Part shown: positions 45,147 through 54,346 of the stretch, piece by piece
Layout: the number at the start of each line of letters is the position of its first letter
Position numbering within the stretch: position 1 is the first letter of the stretch
NCBI RefSeq assembly: GCF_030913655.1
Contig: NZ_CP133189.1
Coordinates: 3,524,001 to 3,588,000 of the forward strand
Reading direction: 5' to 3'
DNA length: 64,000 bases
Source of the DNA: Clostridium sp. MB40-C1
Lineage (GTDB): Bacteria > Bacillota > Clostridia > Clostridiales > Clostridiaceae
Notes under the pieces: generated by a model
What the model saw: the letters and a program-made list of their open reading frames with translations, nothing else
Database searches by the model: none
What the model was told of the DNA's origin: nothing
Made by a program: the position numbers and the translations under genes

Positions 45147-45774
45147 GTATCATTTCAAAAAACTTATCTTTATCTATTCCTTCAAAATTAATAGGAATGC
45201 ATGATTCGTTTGATAAAGTTATAAAAAGAATGTCTCCTATAAATTCAAATCTTTTTAATTCAGTCTTTTTTATAAATATTGCATTTTCTTTTAAGTTTAT
45301 TAAAAATTTAGTTTGTAGTGGGGTACTATCATCATCTTCTTCAATTAATCCGCTTATATATACATAAGTGTTTCCTATAATTATTTTTTTTGAAGATATT
45401 TTTATAGTCATTAAAAATATAAATATAGAAAAATAAATAACATAAGTTCTAGCCAATCCCATAAGTAATAGGTACATTACAATAAAATATGAAATAACGC
45501 ACAGGATTAATTTTATATTAGAGAACATGTTTTTAGGTGTTTTCATAAATTTACCATTATCAAAATATATTAAACATGCTTCTTTTAATATATTTTTGAA
45601 TTTGTTTAATATGATAAAAGTTAAAAATATTTGAAGAATAAAATAAAAAATTCTATAAAACGAAGAGTTGTTTAATTTTGAAGAAGTAAATATTATAAAA
45701 GGCAAAAGTATTATAATTAAAATTACAAATAATATATTTTTAATAAAGTTGTGATTATAGTTTTTCATATCCAA
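45142..45774 (-). CDS. Unknown membrane protein
   Basis: 210 residues. Four hydrophobic helices (about 13-30, 39-57, 87-107, 110-125) are followed by an 85-residue cytoplasmic C-terminal domain rich in beta strand (NTYVYISGLIEEDDD...). The shape resembles small YcxB/PH-like membrane proteins, but I see no diagnostic motif. The start is taken as TTG 45774, 11 nt after AAAGGAG. The ATG two codons later (45768) is the alternative. Single gene; function unknown. Confidence 0.65.
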   Translation of the reverse strand: MDMKNYNHNFIKNILFVILIIILLPFIIFTSSKLNNSSFYRIFYFILQIFLTFIILNKFKNILKEACLIYFDNGKFMKTPKNMFSNIKLILCVISYFIVMYLLLMGLARTYVIYFSIFIFLMTIKISSKKIIIGNTYVYISGLIEEDDDSTPLQTKFLINLKENAIFIKKTELKRFEFIGDILFITLSNESCIPINFEGIDKDKFFEMIQ

Positions 45775-45838
45775 TTTTAATAAGACTCCTTTTCATATGA
45801 TTCAATACAAAATATATTTTATCATAATATATCTATAT

Positions 45839-45876
45839 GTAAAATGCTGCTAATCTATTGACTAGCAGCATTTTAC
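45839..45876. terminator. Hairpin downstream of sspH
   Basis: GTAAAATGCTGCTA (45839-45852) pairs perfectly with 45863-45876. On the reverse strand it follows the sspH stop by 8 nt, with the T-run inside the 3' arm. Confidence 0.65.
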
Positions 45877-45884
45877 ATATATTT

Positions 45885-46076
45885 TTATTGAGTCATTCCA
45901 TAATTTTCATTTAAAGTTTTAACATGAACCACAAAATCTTTATGAGTATTCAAATTTTCTACTTTAACTTTATTAGTTTTATGATCAACTTCTTTAAGAT
46001 ATACAGGGGTGTTTTTATAGTAAACATCTATATTATCACTAGAGTTTATTATTTGTTCAACTCTTTTAGAATCCAT
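45885..46076 (-). CDS. sspH: Small acid-soluble spore protein, H type
   Basis: 63 residues matching the SspH family: MDSKRVEQIINSSDNIDVYY, then TPVYLKEVDHKTNKVKVENL and a C-terminal VHVKTLNENYG. SspH proteins are minor spore-core proteins made in the forespore. GGAGGGAT lies before the ATG. A sporulation-sigma promoter (sigma-G type) is expected upstream but I could not define it. This gene is the direct evidence in the window that the host forms endospores. Confidence 0.87.
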   Translation of the reverse strand: MDSKRVEQIINSSDNIDVYYKNTPVYLKEVDHKTNKVKVENLNTHKDFVVHVKTLNENYGMTQ

Positions 46077-46157
46077 ATTATCCCTCCTAGTTATAAGAGC
46101 TTTAGATGTTATATATAAGTATTTTCTCTCTTAAGTATAAAAGTATGTAATTTCATA

Positions 46158-46206
46158 ACTTAAAAATAAACCCTGCTCTTCTTGAATTTAGAAGAGAGGG
46201 CTTATT
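46158..46206 (-). terminator. Terminator after the LCP gene
   Basis: On the reverse strand, AATAAGCCCTCTCTTCT (46206-46190) pairs with 46182-46165 with one bulge, followed by TTTTTAAG. It lies about 50 nt after the LCP stop codon. Confidence 0.72.
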
Positions 46207-46253
46207 TAACAAAGCTAACTAAGATTAAAGTCGATTTGTACTAATAGTATAAT

Positions 46254-47651
46254 CTAATTATCTGATGTTTCAGTGGAGTCGTTTTTATTAGTATCTGAAT
46301 TATTATTTTGATTACTACTATCACTATTATTAGAAGTGTTTTCTTTATCTTTATTGTTATTCTCCTTATCTTTAGTGTTTGAGTTAGGCTTAGGGTCTTT
46401 AGGAGTCTTATGAGTATCTTCTTTTTTCTTGTTTTCTGAAGTAGAAGAAGTATTATTTTTATTATTTATATCTTTTCCTATTTTTATATTTTCTGTTTTA
46501 TTTTTTTTATAAATGTCATCATTTTTTTCATTATACTTATATTTATTTTTTGAATTTTTATTAGATTCTTTTTTAGTTTGTGGATTATTAGAATTTAAAT
46601 TCTCAGTATATTTAACATCTTTTGATTTATCTATCTGTACTAAGTAACTATTTATTGCTTCTTTACAAGACGCGTAATCTAAGTCAGAGCGATTATAGAG
46701 TTTATCTTCAAAAATAAAATCATTTAGTATTTTCGCGTTTTGAGGTTTATCCATTAGTAAAACCCAACCTTTATCTCTATATTCCTTACCATAACTTAGT
46801 TCTGTTAGTGGCATTTGAAGTTGATTTATGTTGAAATTATTTATTTTATAAGCAGTATAAACATAATTTAAAATTTCTCCTATATCCATGTTAGTTTTTA
46901 CGTATTTAATTAACTGAGAAGCCAATACTGGGTATTTAATTACTTGAGTATCTTTTAGTTTATCTATCAATAAGGTGATTACATGACGTTGTCTTTGAGT
47001 TCTTTCATATCCACCATTTCCTACATGTCTTATTCGAGAATATGAAAGAGTTTGTTGACCATCTAAATGTTGTAATCCCGATTCTTTAAGTAAGTGAGCT
47101 TTATTTCCATTTACTTCTTGTATGTATTTGTTTATTTCAGTAACTTCGTTAGGCTTAACGTTGATATCTAGTCCACCAACAGTATCAACTAAGTCTTGAA
47201 ATGCAAAAAAGTTAATGATAGCGTATTTATCGACTTTTATACTAAAATTATTTTCTATAGTTTCTAAGAGTAAGTTAGTACCACCATAAGCAAAAGAATG
47301 ATTTATTTTTTCCTCTCCATAACCGGGTATTTTAACATAACTATCTCTCATAATAGAGGTTAATTTAAGATTTTTATGAACATCATCTATGGTTAATATC
47401 ATTATTGCATCAGAACGTGATTTTTCATCTAAAGTTCTTGCATCACTTCCAAGTAAGAGAATGTTTGTTATACCATCAATTGATTGCAATCCAGGCATAT
47501 TTGCATCTAGTCCTTCAGAGGAATTAATAAAGTTTTTATCTGTTATGTGGCTATTTTTTTCAAAAGAATATATAAAATATGAAATTATAGATACTATACA
47601 GATTAAAATCGATACAATAGTAATTTTTATCTTTTTCTTATATTTAGTCAT
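46254..47651 (-). CDS. LytR-CpsA-Psr (LCP) family cell-wall glycopolymer ligase
   Basis: 465 residues. A short cytoplasmic start and one membrane helix (about 8-28) are followed by an LCP catalytic domain (about 60-225). The domain has NILLLGSDART, RSDAIMILTID, LTSIMRDSYV, DKYAIINFFAF and YSRIRHVGNGGYERTQRQ, with the expected Arg/Asp residues. A second folded part reaches about residue 335. The last ~120 residues are low-complexity, made almost only of Asn, Lys, Ser, Thr, Asp and Glu. LCP enzymes transfer undecaprenyl-linked polymers to peptidoglycan outside the membrane. The tail length is unusual and may run through the wall. Confidence 0.9.
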   Translation of the reverse strand: MTKYKKKIKITIVSILICIVSIISYFIYSFEKNSHITDKNFINSSEGLDANMPGLQSIDGITNILLLGSDARTLDEKSRSDAIMILTIDDVHKNLKLTSIMRDSYVKIPGYGEEKINHSFAYGGTNLLLETIENNFSIKVDKYAIINFFAFQDLVDTVGGLDINVKPNEVTEINKYIQEVNGNKAHLLKESGLQHLDGQQTLSYSRIRHVGNGGYERTQRQRHVITLLIDKLKDTQVIKYPVLASQLIKYVKTNMDIGEILNYVYTAYKINNFNINQLQMPLTELSYGKEYRDKGWVLLMDKPQNAKILNDFIFEDKLYNRSDLDYASCKEAINSYLVQIDKSKDVKYTENLNSNNPQTKKESNKNSKNKYKYNEKNDDIYKKNKTENIKIGKDINNKNNTSSTSENKKKEDTHKTPKDPKPNSNTKDKENNNKDKENTSNNSDSSNQNNNSDTNKNDSTETSDN

Positions 47652-47872
47652 ATATAAATAATCCTCCAGTCTATTTAGTGTATTAGGTAAATTATACCAT
47701 TAACCATATGGAAAAATTCATGTAATATTATAAATTTTCAAAAAATTAAAATATTAACATGTAAACACACATTTTATAATTATATTTGTATAAGTTATAT
47801 TTAGATATATGCTTTGAAATCAACATCTCATAAAGCTAATTTGAAAATACATCCAAAAAAATAAAAAAAAGG

Positions 47873-47901
47873 TTGACTTTTAAGAAAAAAGGTTGTACTA
47901 T
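47873..47901 (+). promoter_or_regulatory. Promoter of the SAM-riboswitch metYA transcript
   Basis: TTGACT (47873-47878), 17-bp spacer, TACTAT (47896-47901). The start site would be about 47908, just before the aptamer. Confidence 0.75.
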
Positions 47902-47919
47902 TATTAAAAACATATAAGT

Positions 47920-48057
47920 CTTATCAAGAGCGGTGGAGGGACTGGCCCTTTGAAACCCGGCAACCAGTAAGAAATTACAATGGTGCTAATTCCAGCAGGA
48001 TTTTCCTGATAGATAAGAAGAGGATAGAATACACTTCTTATTTTAGAAGTGTTTTTT
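47920..48057 (+). promoter_or_regulatory. SAM-I (S-box) riboswitch with terminator
   Basis: The aptamer is 47920-48017. It starts CTTATCAAGAGCGGTGGAGG, has the core ACTGGCCCTTTGAAACCCGG and CAACCAGTAAG, and closes with GATAAG (48012-48017) against CTTATC (47920-47925). The expression platform is the hairpin ACACTTCT/AGAAGTGT (48030-48050) followed by TTTTTTT. SAM binding would terminate transcription before metY-metA. Confidence 0.97.
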
Positions 48058-48119
48058 TATTATAAAAATTTCTATTAAATAATTTAAATTAAAAAGTAAA
48101 ATGAAGGGGGTAATTTAAA

Positions 48120-49397
48120 ATGACAAAAAAATGGGGCGAAGGAACAATATGTGTTCAAGGAGGTTATAATCCAAAGCCAGGAGAACCAAGAGTACTTCCT
48201 ATAGTACAAAGTACAACATACAAATATAGTGATCCTGATCATGTAGCAAAATTATTTGATTTAGTTGAAGAGGGGCACATGTATTCAAGGATAAGTAATC
48301 CAACAGTAGAAGCTTATGAGAAAAAAATAGCTAGTTTAGAAGGTGGAGTTGGAGCTTTAGCAGTTGCATCTGGTCAATCAGCCACCACATTAGCTTTATT
48401 AAACATTTGTAAAAATGGAGATCATATAGTAGCATCTTCTACTATATATGGAGGAACTTTTAACTTACTTTCATCAACATTTAAGAAATTTGGAATAGAA
48501 GTTACATTTGTAAATCCAGATGCAAGTGAAGAAGATATATTAAAAGAATTTAAGGATAATACAAAAGTAATTTTTGGAGAAACGTTAGGAAATCCAGGAT
48601 TGAATATATTAGATTTTGACAAATTTTCATCAATTGCACAAAAAAAGAAAGTTCCTTTTATTGTAGATAATACATTAGCTACAACATGTATATGTAAACC
48701 CTTAGATTTAGGTGCTAATATAGTGATTTATGCATCGACTAAATATATAGAAGGGCATGCTAATAGTGTTGGAGGAGTTATAGTAGATGGAGGAAATTTT
48801 GATTGGAATAATGGGAAGTTTAAAGAATTAGTAGAACCAGACCAAAGTTATCATGGAATTAAGTATGTAGAAACTTTCGGAAATGCTGCATATATAGTGA
48901 AAGCTAGAGTACAACTATTGAGAGATATAGGAACTTGCTTTAGTCCATTTAATGCATTTTTAACAAATTTAGGTTTAGAAACTCTTCATTTGAGAATGGA
49001 AAGACACTGCAGTAATGCTTTAAAGTTAGCTAAATTTTTAAAACAACATGATAAAGTTAGTTGGATTAACTATCCTGGGCTTGAAGACAACTCTAATTAT
49101 GAAGCTTTTAAAAAATACTTTTCAAAGGGAGCTAGTGGAATTCTAACTTTTGGAATAAAAGGAGGAGCAGAAGTAGGAAGTGAGTTTATAAGAAAACTTA
49201 AGTTAGCTACTTTAGTTGTCCATGTAGGAGATGCTAGAACTTGTGTATTGCAACCATCTACTACAACTCATAGACAACTTACAGAGGAGCAGCAAATTGC
49301 TTCTGGAGTTTACCCGGATTTAATAAGAGTATCTGTGGGTATAGAAGAATCAGCGGATATTATTGATGATTTTGAGCAAGCTCTTTCACAGCTTTAA
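48120..49397 (+). CDS. metY: O-acetylhomoserine sulfhydrylase (PLP)
   Basis: 425 residues, Cys/Met metabolism PLP family. Substrate-binding features include QGGYNPKPGEPRVLPIVQSTTY, YSRISNPTVEAYEKKIASLEGG and the PLP-lysine motif YASTKYIEGHANSVGG. The C-terminal SVGIEESADIIDDFEQAL is typical. It makes homocysteine from O-acetylhomoserine and sulfide (or methionine from methanethiol). AGGGGGT precedes the ATG. First gene after the SAM-I riboswitch, 18 bp before metA, which makes its substrate. Confidence 0.96.
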   Translation: MTKKWGEGTICVQGGYNPKPGEPRVLPIVQSTTYKYSDPDHVAKLFDLVEEGHMYSRISNPTVEAYEKKIASLEGGVGALAVASGQSATTLALLNICKNGDHIVASSTIYGGTFNLLSSTFKKFGIEVTFVNPDASEEDILKEFKDNTKVIFGETLGNPGLNILDFDKFSSIAQKKKVPFIVDNTLATTCICKPLDLGANIVIYASTKYIEGHANSVGGVIVDGGNFDWNNGKFKELVEPDQSYHGIKYVETFGNAAYIVKARVQLLRDIGTCFSPFNAFLTNLGLETLHLRMERHCSNALKLAKFLKQHDKVSWINYPGLEDNSNYEAFKKYFSKGASGILTFGIKGGAEVGSEFIRKLKLATLVVHVGDARTCVLQPSTTTHRQLTEEQQIASGVYPDLIRVSVGIEESADIIDDFEQALSQL

Positions 49398-49415
49398 AAA
49401 TGGGGGAAGCTCATA

Positions 49416-50327
49416 ATGCCAATAATAATACCTAAGGATCTTCCAGCTACAGAAATTCTTGAAAATGAAAATATTTTTGTAATGAATCATCAAAGAGCTA
49501 TTCACCAAGATATAAGACCTTTAAGGATAGCTATTGTCAATTTAATGCCTAAGAAAATAGAAACGGAAACTCAACTTTTAAGGTTACTTGGAAATATACC
49601 ATTACAAGTGGAAGTAGAATTAATTCATACAAAAAGTTATGAAGCTAAGAATGTATCAGAGAAACATATGCTAAGTTTTTATAAAACCATATATGATGTA
49701 AAAGATAAAAAATTTGATGGAATGATAATAACTGGGGCACCAGTTGAAAAAATGAATTATGAAGATGTAGATTACTGGGAAGAACTAAAAGAAATAATGA
49801 AGTTTTCTATAACAAACGTATTCTCAACTCTCCATATTTGCTGGGGAGCTCAAGCAGGGTTATATTATCATTATAATATACCTAAACATGTCCTTTCAGA
49901 AAAAATGTTTGGTGTATTTTCTCATCATATTAATAAGAAAAATGTTAATCTTTTAAGAGGGTTTGATGATGAATTTTATGTTCCCCATTCAAGATATACA
50001 GAAGTTAAGAAAGAAGATATAGAAAAGGTTTCTGAACTTACTATTTTAGCTGAATCTGATGAAGCTGGAGTATATATTATAGCTTCTAAAAGTGGTAGAC
50101 AAATATTTGTAACAGGGCATTCGGAGTATGATGCAAATACACTAAAATTTGAATATGATAGAGATATAAATTTGGGGGAAGATATTAAAATACCTAAAAA
50201 CTATTTTAAAAATGATAATCCAGAAAATGAGCCAGTTGTTAAGTGGAGAGGACATGGAAATTTATTATTTTCTAATTGGTTGAATTATTATGTGTATCAG
50301 GAAACTCCATATTCTTACGTAGAATAA
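49416..50327 (+). CDS. metA: Homoserine O-acyltransferase (MetA/MetAA family)
   Basis: 303 residues, MetA family (glutamine-amidotransferase-like fold). The N-terminus is [20 protein letters not shown]. The acyl-accepting Cys is in [15 protein letters not shown] (about residue 142), and the catalytic His/Glu pair is in TGHSEYD. In clostridia and bacilli members usually use acetyl-CoA, which fits the acetylhomoserine-using MetY next to it. GGGGGAAG precedes the ATG. Second gene of the SAM-controlled unit. Confidence 0.95.
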   Translation: MPIIIPKDLPATEILENENIFVMNHQRAIHQDIRPLRIAIVNLMPKKIETETQLLRLLGNIPLQVEVELIHTKSYEAKNVSEKHMLSFYKTIYDVKDKKFDGMIITGAPVEKMNYEDVDYWEELKEIMKFSITNVFSTLHICWGAQAGLYYHYNIPKHVLSEKMFGVFSHHINKKNVNLLRGFDDEFYVPHSRYTEVKKEDIEKVSELTILAESDEAGVYIIASKSGRQIFVTGHSEYDANTLKFEYDRDINLGEDIKIPKNYFKNDNPENEPVVKWRGHGNLLFSNWLNYYVYQETPYSYVE

Positions 50328-50406
50328 ATCTAGGTGTCTCATTAATTCATTTTATATTTATTATATTTATAAATAAATATAAAACTTAAAAACATTAAAG
50401 AATATA

Positions 50407-50460
50407 AGAAGCTAATCAAGATTATAAGTGATTTAATTTTGATTGGCTTCTATTAATTTT
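50407..50460. terminator. Terminator after metA
   Basis: An 18-bp stem with two wobble pairs (50407-50424 with 50434-50451) is followed by ATTAATTTTTT on the plus strand. A possible reverse-strand ORF has its stop codon (50433-50435) inside the structure. Confidence 0.82.
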
Positions 50461-50675
50461 TTAGCTGAATTTATGTTACAATTATACAAAAGAATAAATG
50501 TTCGATATCTACAATTGGTAATTTGAATGTTATATAAATTATTTTTAACGGAAGAATGTGGGTTTATGCTATCATGATATATTACGAATTGCAGGTTGGA
50601 TATATAATTTTTACATTGATTACGTATTATAACATTTCTATCTTTTTTAGTGGAACTTAAGGATGAATATGACAT
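50433..50675 (-). CDS. Possible small 80-residue protein (doubtful)
   Basis: An 80-codon reverse-strand ORF in the 520-bp gap between metA and addB. It is the only ORF of that size there, and its stop lies inside the terminator, as for several real convergent genes in the window. Against it: no ribosome site before the ATG and no recognisable family. The composition is rich in Asn, Ile, Ser, Tyr and Cys, as expected from translated AT-rich spacer DNA. Kept at low confidence. Confidence 0.3.
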   Translation of the reverse strand: MSYSSLSSTKKDRNVIIRNQCKNYISNLQFVIYHDSINPHSSVKNNLYNIQITNCRYRTFILLYNCNINSAKKLIEANQN

Positions 50676-50786
50676 TGGATAATTGTTTCTAATTTTTAGT
50701 GGGTAAAAACTTTACTTGAGGTCAAGAATCTTGTATATAAGGAATTATATTTTACATAACCTATTTAGTTAAAGTAAAATAAATAT

Positions 50787-50846
50787 AGGCTACTAAAGGA
50801 AGGTTTAGGAAAATGTTTATATACTTTAAAAATAGAGCCTAAATAT
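50787..50846. repeat. Second copy of the AGGCTACTAAAGGAAG motif, upstream of addB
   Basis: AGGCTACTAAAGGAAG at 50787-50802 is identical to 4441-4456. The motif is followed about 35 nt later by GAGCCTAAATAT, which can pair imperfectly with ATATAGGCT at the motif start. The addB start codon is 74 nt after the motif. Confidence 0.6.
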
Positions 50847-50875
50847 AAATGACAAATATTAAGAAGGTGAATATT

Positions 50876-53800
50876 TTGGGTTTAAGATTCATTTATGGTC
50901 GTTCTGGAAGTGGGAAGAGCTATTATTGTATAGAACAAATAAAAAAGAAATTACGAAATGGTGTGGAGAATCCATTGATTTTAATTGTTCCAGAGCAGTA
51001 TTCTTTTCAAGCGGAAAGGAATCTAGTTGAGATTATTAAAGGAACAGGAATTATAAATGTAGAAGTGCTAAGTTTTGAAAGACTTGCGTATAAGGTATTT
51101 AATGAGGTTGGTGGAGCTACCCGAAAACATATGGACTCTGCTGGAAAATGTATGTTGATTTTTAATATAATAGATAAGATGAAAAACCAACTTAAAATTT
51201 TTGCAGCAGCATCTAATCAGCAAGGATTCGTAAATACTATTTCAGATATGATAACTGAGCTTAAAAGATATGATGTAACTCCAGGTGAACTTGAGGAAAA
51301 TTTAAAGCATATGGAGGATGATGAATTTTTAAAAGATAAAATTGAGGATATAAGTAAAATATTTTATGAATTTGAAGAAACCCTTCATAAAAACTACATA
51401 GATAATGAAGATGATTTAACTATGCTTTATGAGAAAATAGATGATTATAATAAACTTAACGAAGCAGAAATATGGTTAGATGAATTTAATTCTTTTACTC
51501 CTCAACAATATAAAGTAATAGAAAAGTTAATTAAAAAAGCGAAAAAAGTAAATATAACACTATGTATGGATTATGGAAAAGAGTTTGATGCGACAGATGT
51601 TTTTGCATCTATAAAAAGTACAGAAAACAGGATATTAGAAATTTTAAAACAAAATAATTTGGCTATAGAAAAGCCTGTAATTTTAAAAAGTAGTAAATTA
51701 GATAGGTTTGGGGAGAATGAAGAGATTAGATTTTTAGAAGAAAATTTTTTTAAATATCCTTATAAAACTTATAACAATAAAACACAAAGTATAGAGATTA
51801 TAAGAGGACTAAACCCTTATTCAGAAGTAGAAAATGTAGCAAGAGAAATAGTAGAGATGGTTAGAGATAAAGGTTTAAAATACAGGGATATAGCAGTAAT
51901 AACTAGGGACTTAAATTCTTATGAAAAAATAGTAAAAACTATATTCTATGAATATGAAATTCCATGTTTTATAGATAAGAAGAAAGAAATAGATGACAAT
52001 CCGCTTATAGTTCTTATTACATCTGTAATTGAGATATTTAATAAAAATTGGTCTTATGAATCTATGTTTAGATATTTAAAAACTGGACTTATGGATTTGG
52101 ATAAAGAAGAAATAGATATATTAGAAAATTATGTTTTAGCTCATGGTATAAGGGGAAAGAAAAAATGGCAAGATAAGTGGCTTTATGGTGCAGTAGAAGT
52201 TATAGAAGAAGTGAATTTAATAAAAGAAAAAGTAATTGAGCCTTTGGTTAATCTTTCTGATAGATTAAAGGGGAAGAGAAATGCAGAAGGAATATGTGGA
52301 GCTTTATATGAATTTTTGTGTGATGTAAAGGCTCATGAAACTATAGAAAAATGGATTAACAAATTTAAAGAAGAAAAAAACCAAGAGCTTATTAATGAAT
52401 ATAGCCAAATATGGAATATGGTGATGGAACTATTAGATCAAATTGTTGAAATTTTTAAAGATGAGATAATTCCACTAAAGGATTTTGCTAAGCTATTATA
52501 TATTGGTTTTAATGAGCACAAGATGGGACTTATACCTACTTCACTTGATGAGGTGTTAGTTTCAAGTGTTGAAAGGGTTAGAAGTCATAAAGTAAAAGCT
52601 CTTTATATATTAGGAGTAAATGATGGCATTTTTCCTGCAGTATCTAATAAAGAAGGAATACTAACAGATGCTGATAGAAATACTTTAAGGAAGATTGGTA
52701 TAGAACTTGCAGAAGATACAAAGTCAAAAGCCTTCCAAGAACAATTTTTAATATACAAAACCTTGACTATTCCAGAAAAATGTTTAAAGGTATGTTATTC
52801 TGTAGCTGATTATGAAGGAAGAGCTATGAGACCATCTATAATTATAGCTAGATTAAAAGCGCTTTTTACAGATATAGCTGAAAAAAGCGATGCAATACAA
52901 GAATGTGATGATGATAGAAATTTAGAGTATGTATCTGCAAAGTTACCTACATTTAATAAATTAGTTTCTGTTTTAAGAAAAGATAATGAAGAAGTAAAAG
53001 AGAGTCCTCTTTGGAGTGATGTATACAGATTCTTCACTGAAAGCATTGATGAAAATGATAATGAAAAAGTGAAGAGAGAAAAGAAAAAGTGGATAGGAAA
53101 GTGTAAAACTATTTTTTCAGCAGCATCTTATGATAACTCTATTAATTTAATAGAGAAAGAAAAAATAAGAAAACTATATGGAGAAAAACTTTATTTTTCA
53201 GTGTCAAGGTTAGAAAAATATGAGCAATGTCCTTTTGCTTATTATGTTCAATATGGATTAAAGGCTAAGGAAAGAAAGTTATTCAAGCTTAACTTGCCAG
53301 ATATGGGTACGTTTATGCACAGTGTTATTGATGAGTTTTCCAAAATTGTGGATAAAAATAATATTAGTTGGGGAGATATTACGGAAACTTTGTGTACTGA
53401 TACAGTAAATAGTATAGTAGACAATAAAATAAAAGAAGAGTCAAGTTCAATTTTTAATAGCTCTCCAAGATATAGGTATTTTACAGAAAGATTAAAAAGA
53501 GTTTTAATAAAAACTATTTTAGTTATAGTAGAACATATGAGAAGAAGTGGCTTTCAACCTATAGGTTATGAGGTGGAGTTTGGAGAAGGGGGAAGTTACC
53601 CGCCTATAGTTATTGAACTTTCAAACGATGAAAAGGTTAAACTTATTGGAAGAATAGATAGAATAGATAAACTTAATATGGAGGGGAAAGAATATTACAG
53701 AATTATTGATTATAAATCTGGAAATAAGGATTTTAATTTATCAGAGGTATATTATGGACTTCAAATTCAGCTCCTAACTTATTTAGATGCCATACTTACT

Positions 53801-54346
53801 AATGAGGAGATAAAGGAAAAAGAACCACTATTACCTGGAGGAATTTTATATTTTAAAATTGATGATCCGATAGTAAAAGGTAATAGAGAATTATCTGATG
53901 ACGAAATAGAGAATGAGATAATAAAAGCACTTAAGATGAAGGGGCTTATTCTAGCTGATGTTGATGTAATAAAAGAAATGGATAGGAAAATTGAAGGAAA
54001 TTCTTTAATAATTCCAGCTAGAATTAATAAGGGAGGCACCCTAGGAAAATCTTCTGTTGGTACAGAAGAGCAATTTAGACAATTAAGAGAGCATGTTAAG
54101 AATAATCTAGTAAAAACTTGTGAAGAAATGCTTAAAGGAAATATAAAGATAAGACCTTTTAAAACTTCTAAAACTGACGGATGTAGTTTTTGTATGTATT
54201 CTTCCGTATGTCAGTTTGATGATGTATTCGATGGAAATAGTTATAAGATATTAAAAGATAAAAAAGATGACGAAGTATGGAAGATGTTAGAACAAGAATT
54301 TAGTGATAAAGAAGATAAAAATGAAGAGAATGGGGAGGTGAAGTAA
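50876..54346 (+). CDS. addB: ATP-dependent helicase/nuclease subunit B
   Basis: 1156 residues from a TTG at 50876, chosen because AAGAAGGTGA lies 6 nt before it and AddB proteins start close to (L)RFIYGRSGSGKS. An ATG at 50849 has no ribosome site. The inactivated-helicase core has Walker A GRSGSGKS. The C-terminal RecB-like nuclease domain has IIDYKSGNKDF. The Fe-S cluster cysteines are visible as YEQCPFAYY and, near the end, CSFCMYSSVC. With AddA it processes double-strand breaks for recombination. Followed without gap by addA. Confidence 0.96.
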   Translation: MGLRFIYGRSGSGKSYYCIEQIKKKLRNGVENPLILIVPEQYSFQAERNLVEIIKGTGIINVEVLSFERLAYKVFNEVGGATRKHMDSAGKCMLIFNIIDKMKNQLKIFAAASNQQGFVNTISDMITELKRYDVTPGELEENLKHMEDDEFLKDKIEDISKIFYEFEETLHKNYIDNEDDLTMLYEKIDDYNKLNEAEIWLDEFNSFTPQQYKVIEKLIKKAKKVNITLCMDYGKEFDATDVFASIKSTENRILEILKQNNLAIEKPVILKSSKLDRFGENEEIRFLEENFFKYPYKTYNNKTQSIEIIRGLNPYSEVENVAREIVEMVRDKGLKYRDIAVITRDLNSYEKIVKTIFYEYEIPCFIDKKKEIDDNPLIVLITSVIEIFNKNWSYESMFRYLKTGLMDLDKEEIDILENYVLAHGIRGKKKWQDKWLYGAVEVIEEVNLIKEKVIEPLVNLSDRLKGKRNAEGICGALYEFLCDVKAHETIEKWINKFKEEKNQELINEYSQIWNMVMELLDQIVEIFKDEIIPLKDFAKLLYIGFNEHKMGLIPTSLDEVLVSSVERVRSHKVKALYILGVNDGIFPAVSNKEGILTDADRNTLRKIGIELAEDTKSKAFQEQFLIYKTLTIPEKCLKVCYSVADYEGRAMRPSIIIARLKALFTDIAEKSDAIQECDDDRNLEYVSAKLPTFNKLVSVLRKDNEEVKESPLWSDVYRFFTESIDENDNEKVKREKKKWIGKCKTIFSAASYDNSINLIEKEKIRKLYGEKLYFSVSRLEKYEQCPFAYYVQYGLKAKERKLFKLNLPDMGTFMHSVIDEFSKIVDKNNISWGDITETLCTDTVNSIVDNKIKEESSSIFNSSPRYRYFTERLKRVLIKTILVIVEHMRRSGFQPIGYEVEFGEGGSYPPIVIELSNDEKVKLIGRIDRIDKLNMEGKEYYRIIDYKSGNKDFNLSEVYYGLQIQLLTYLDAILTNEEIKEKEPLLPGGILYFKIDDPIVKGNRELSDDEIENEIIKALKMKGLILADVDVIKEMDRKIEGNSLIIPARINKGGTLGKSSVGTEEQFRQLREHVKNNLVKTCEEMLKGNIKIRPFKTSKTDGCSFCMYSSVCQFDDVFDGNSYKILKDKKDDEVWKMLEQEFSDKEDKNEENGEVK

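Noticed and set aside
50849-50875. ATG at 50849 as the start of addB
   Set aside because: It has no ribosome site, and AddB homologues begin close to the P-loop. The TTG at 50876 has AAGAAGGTGA at the right distance.
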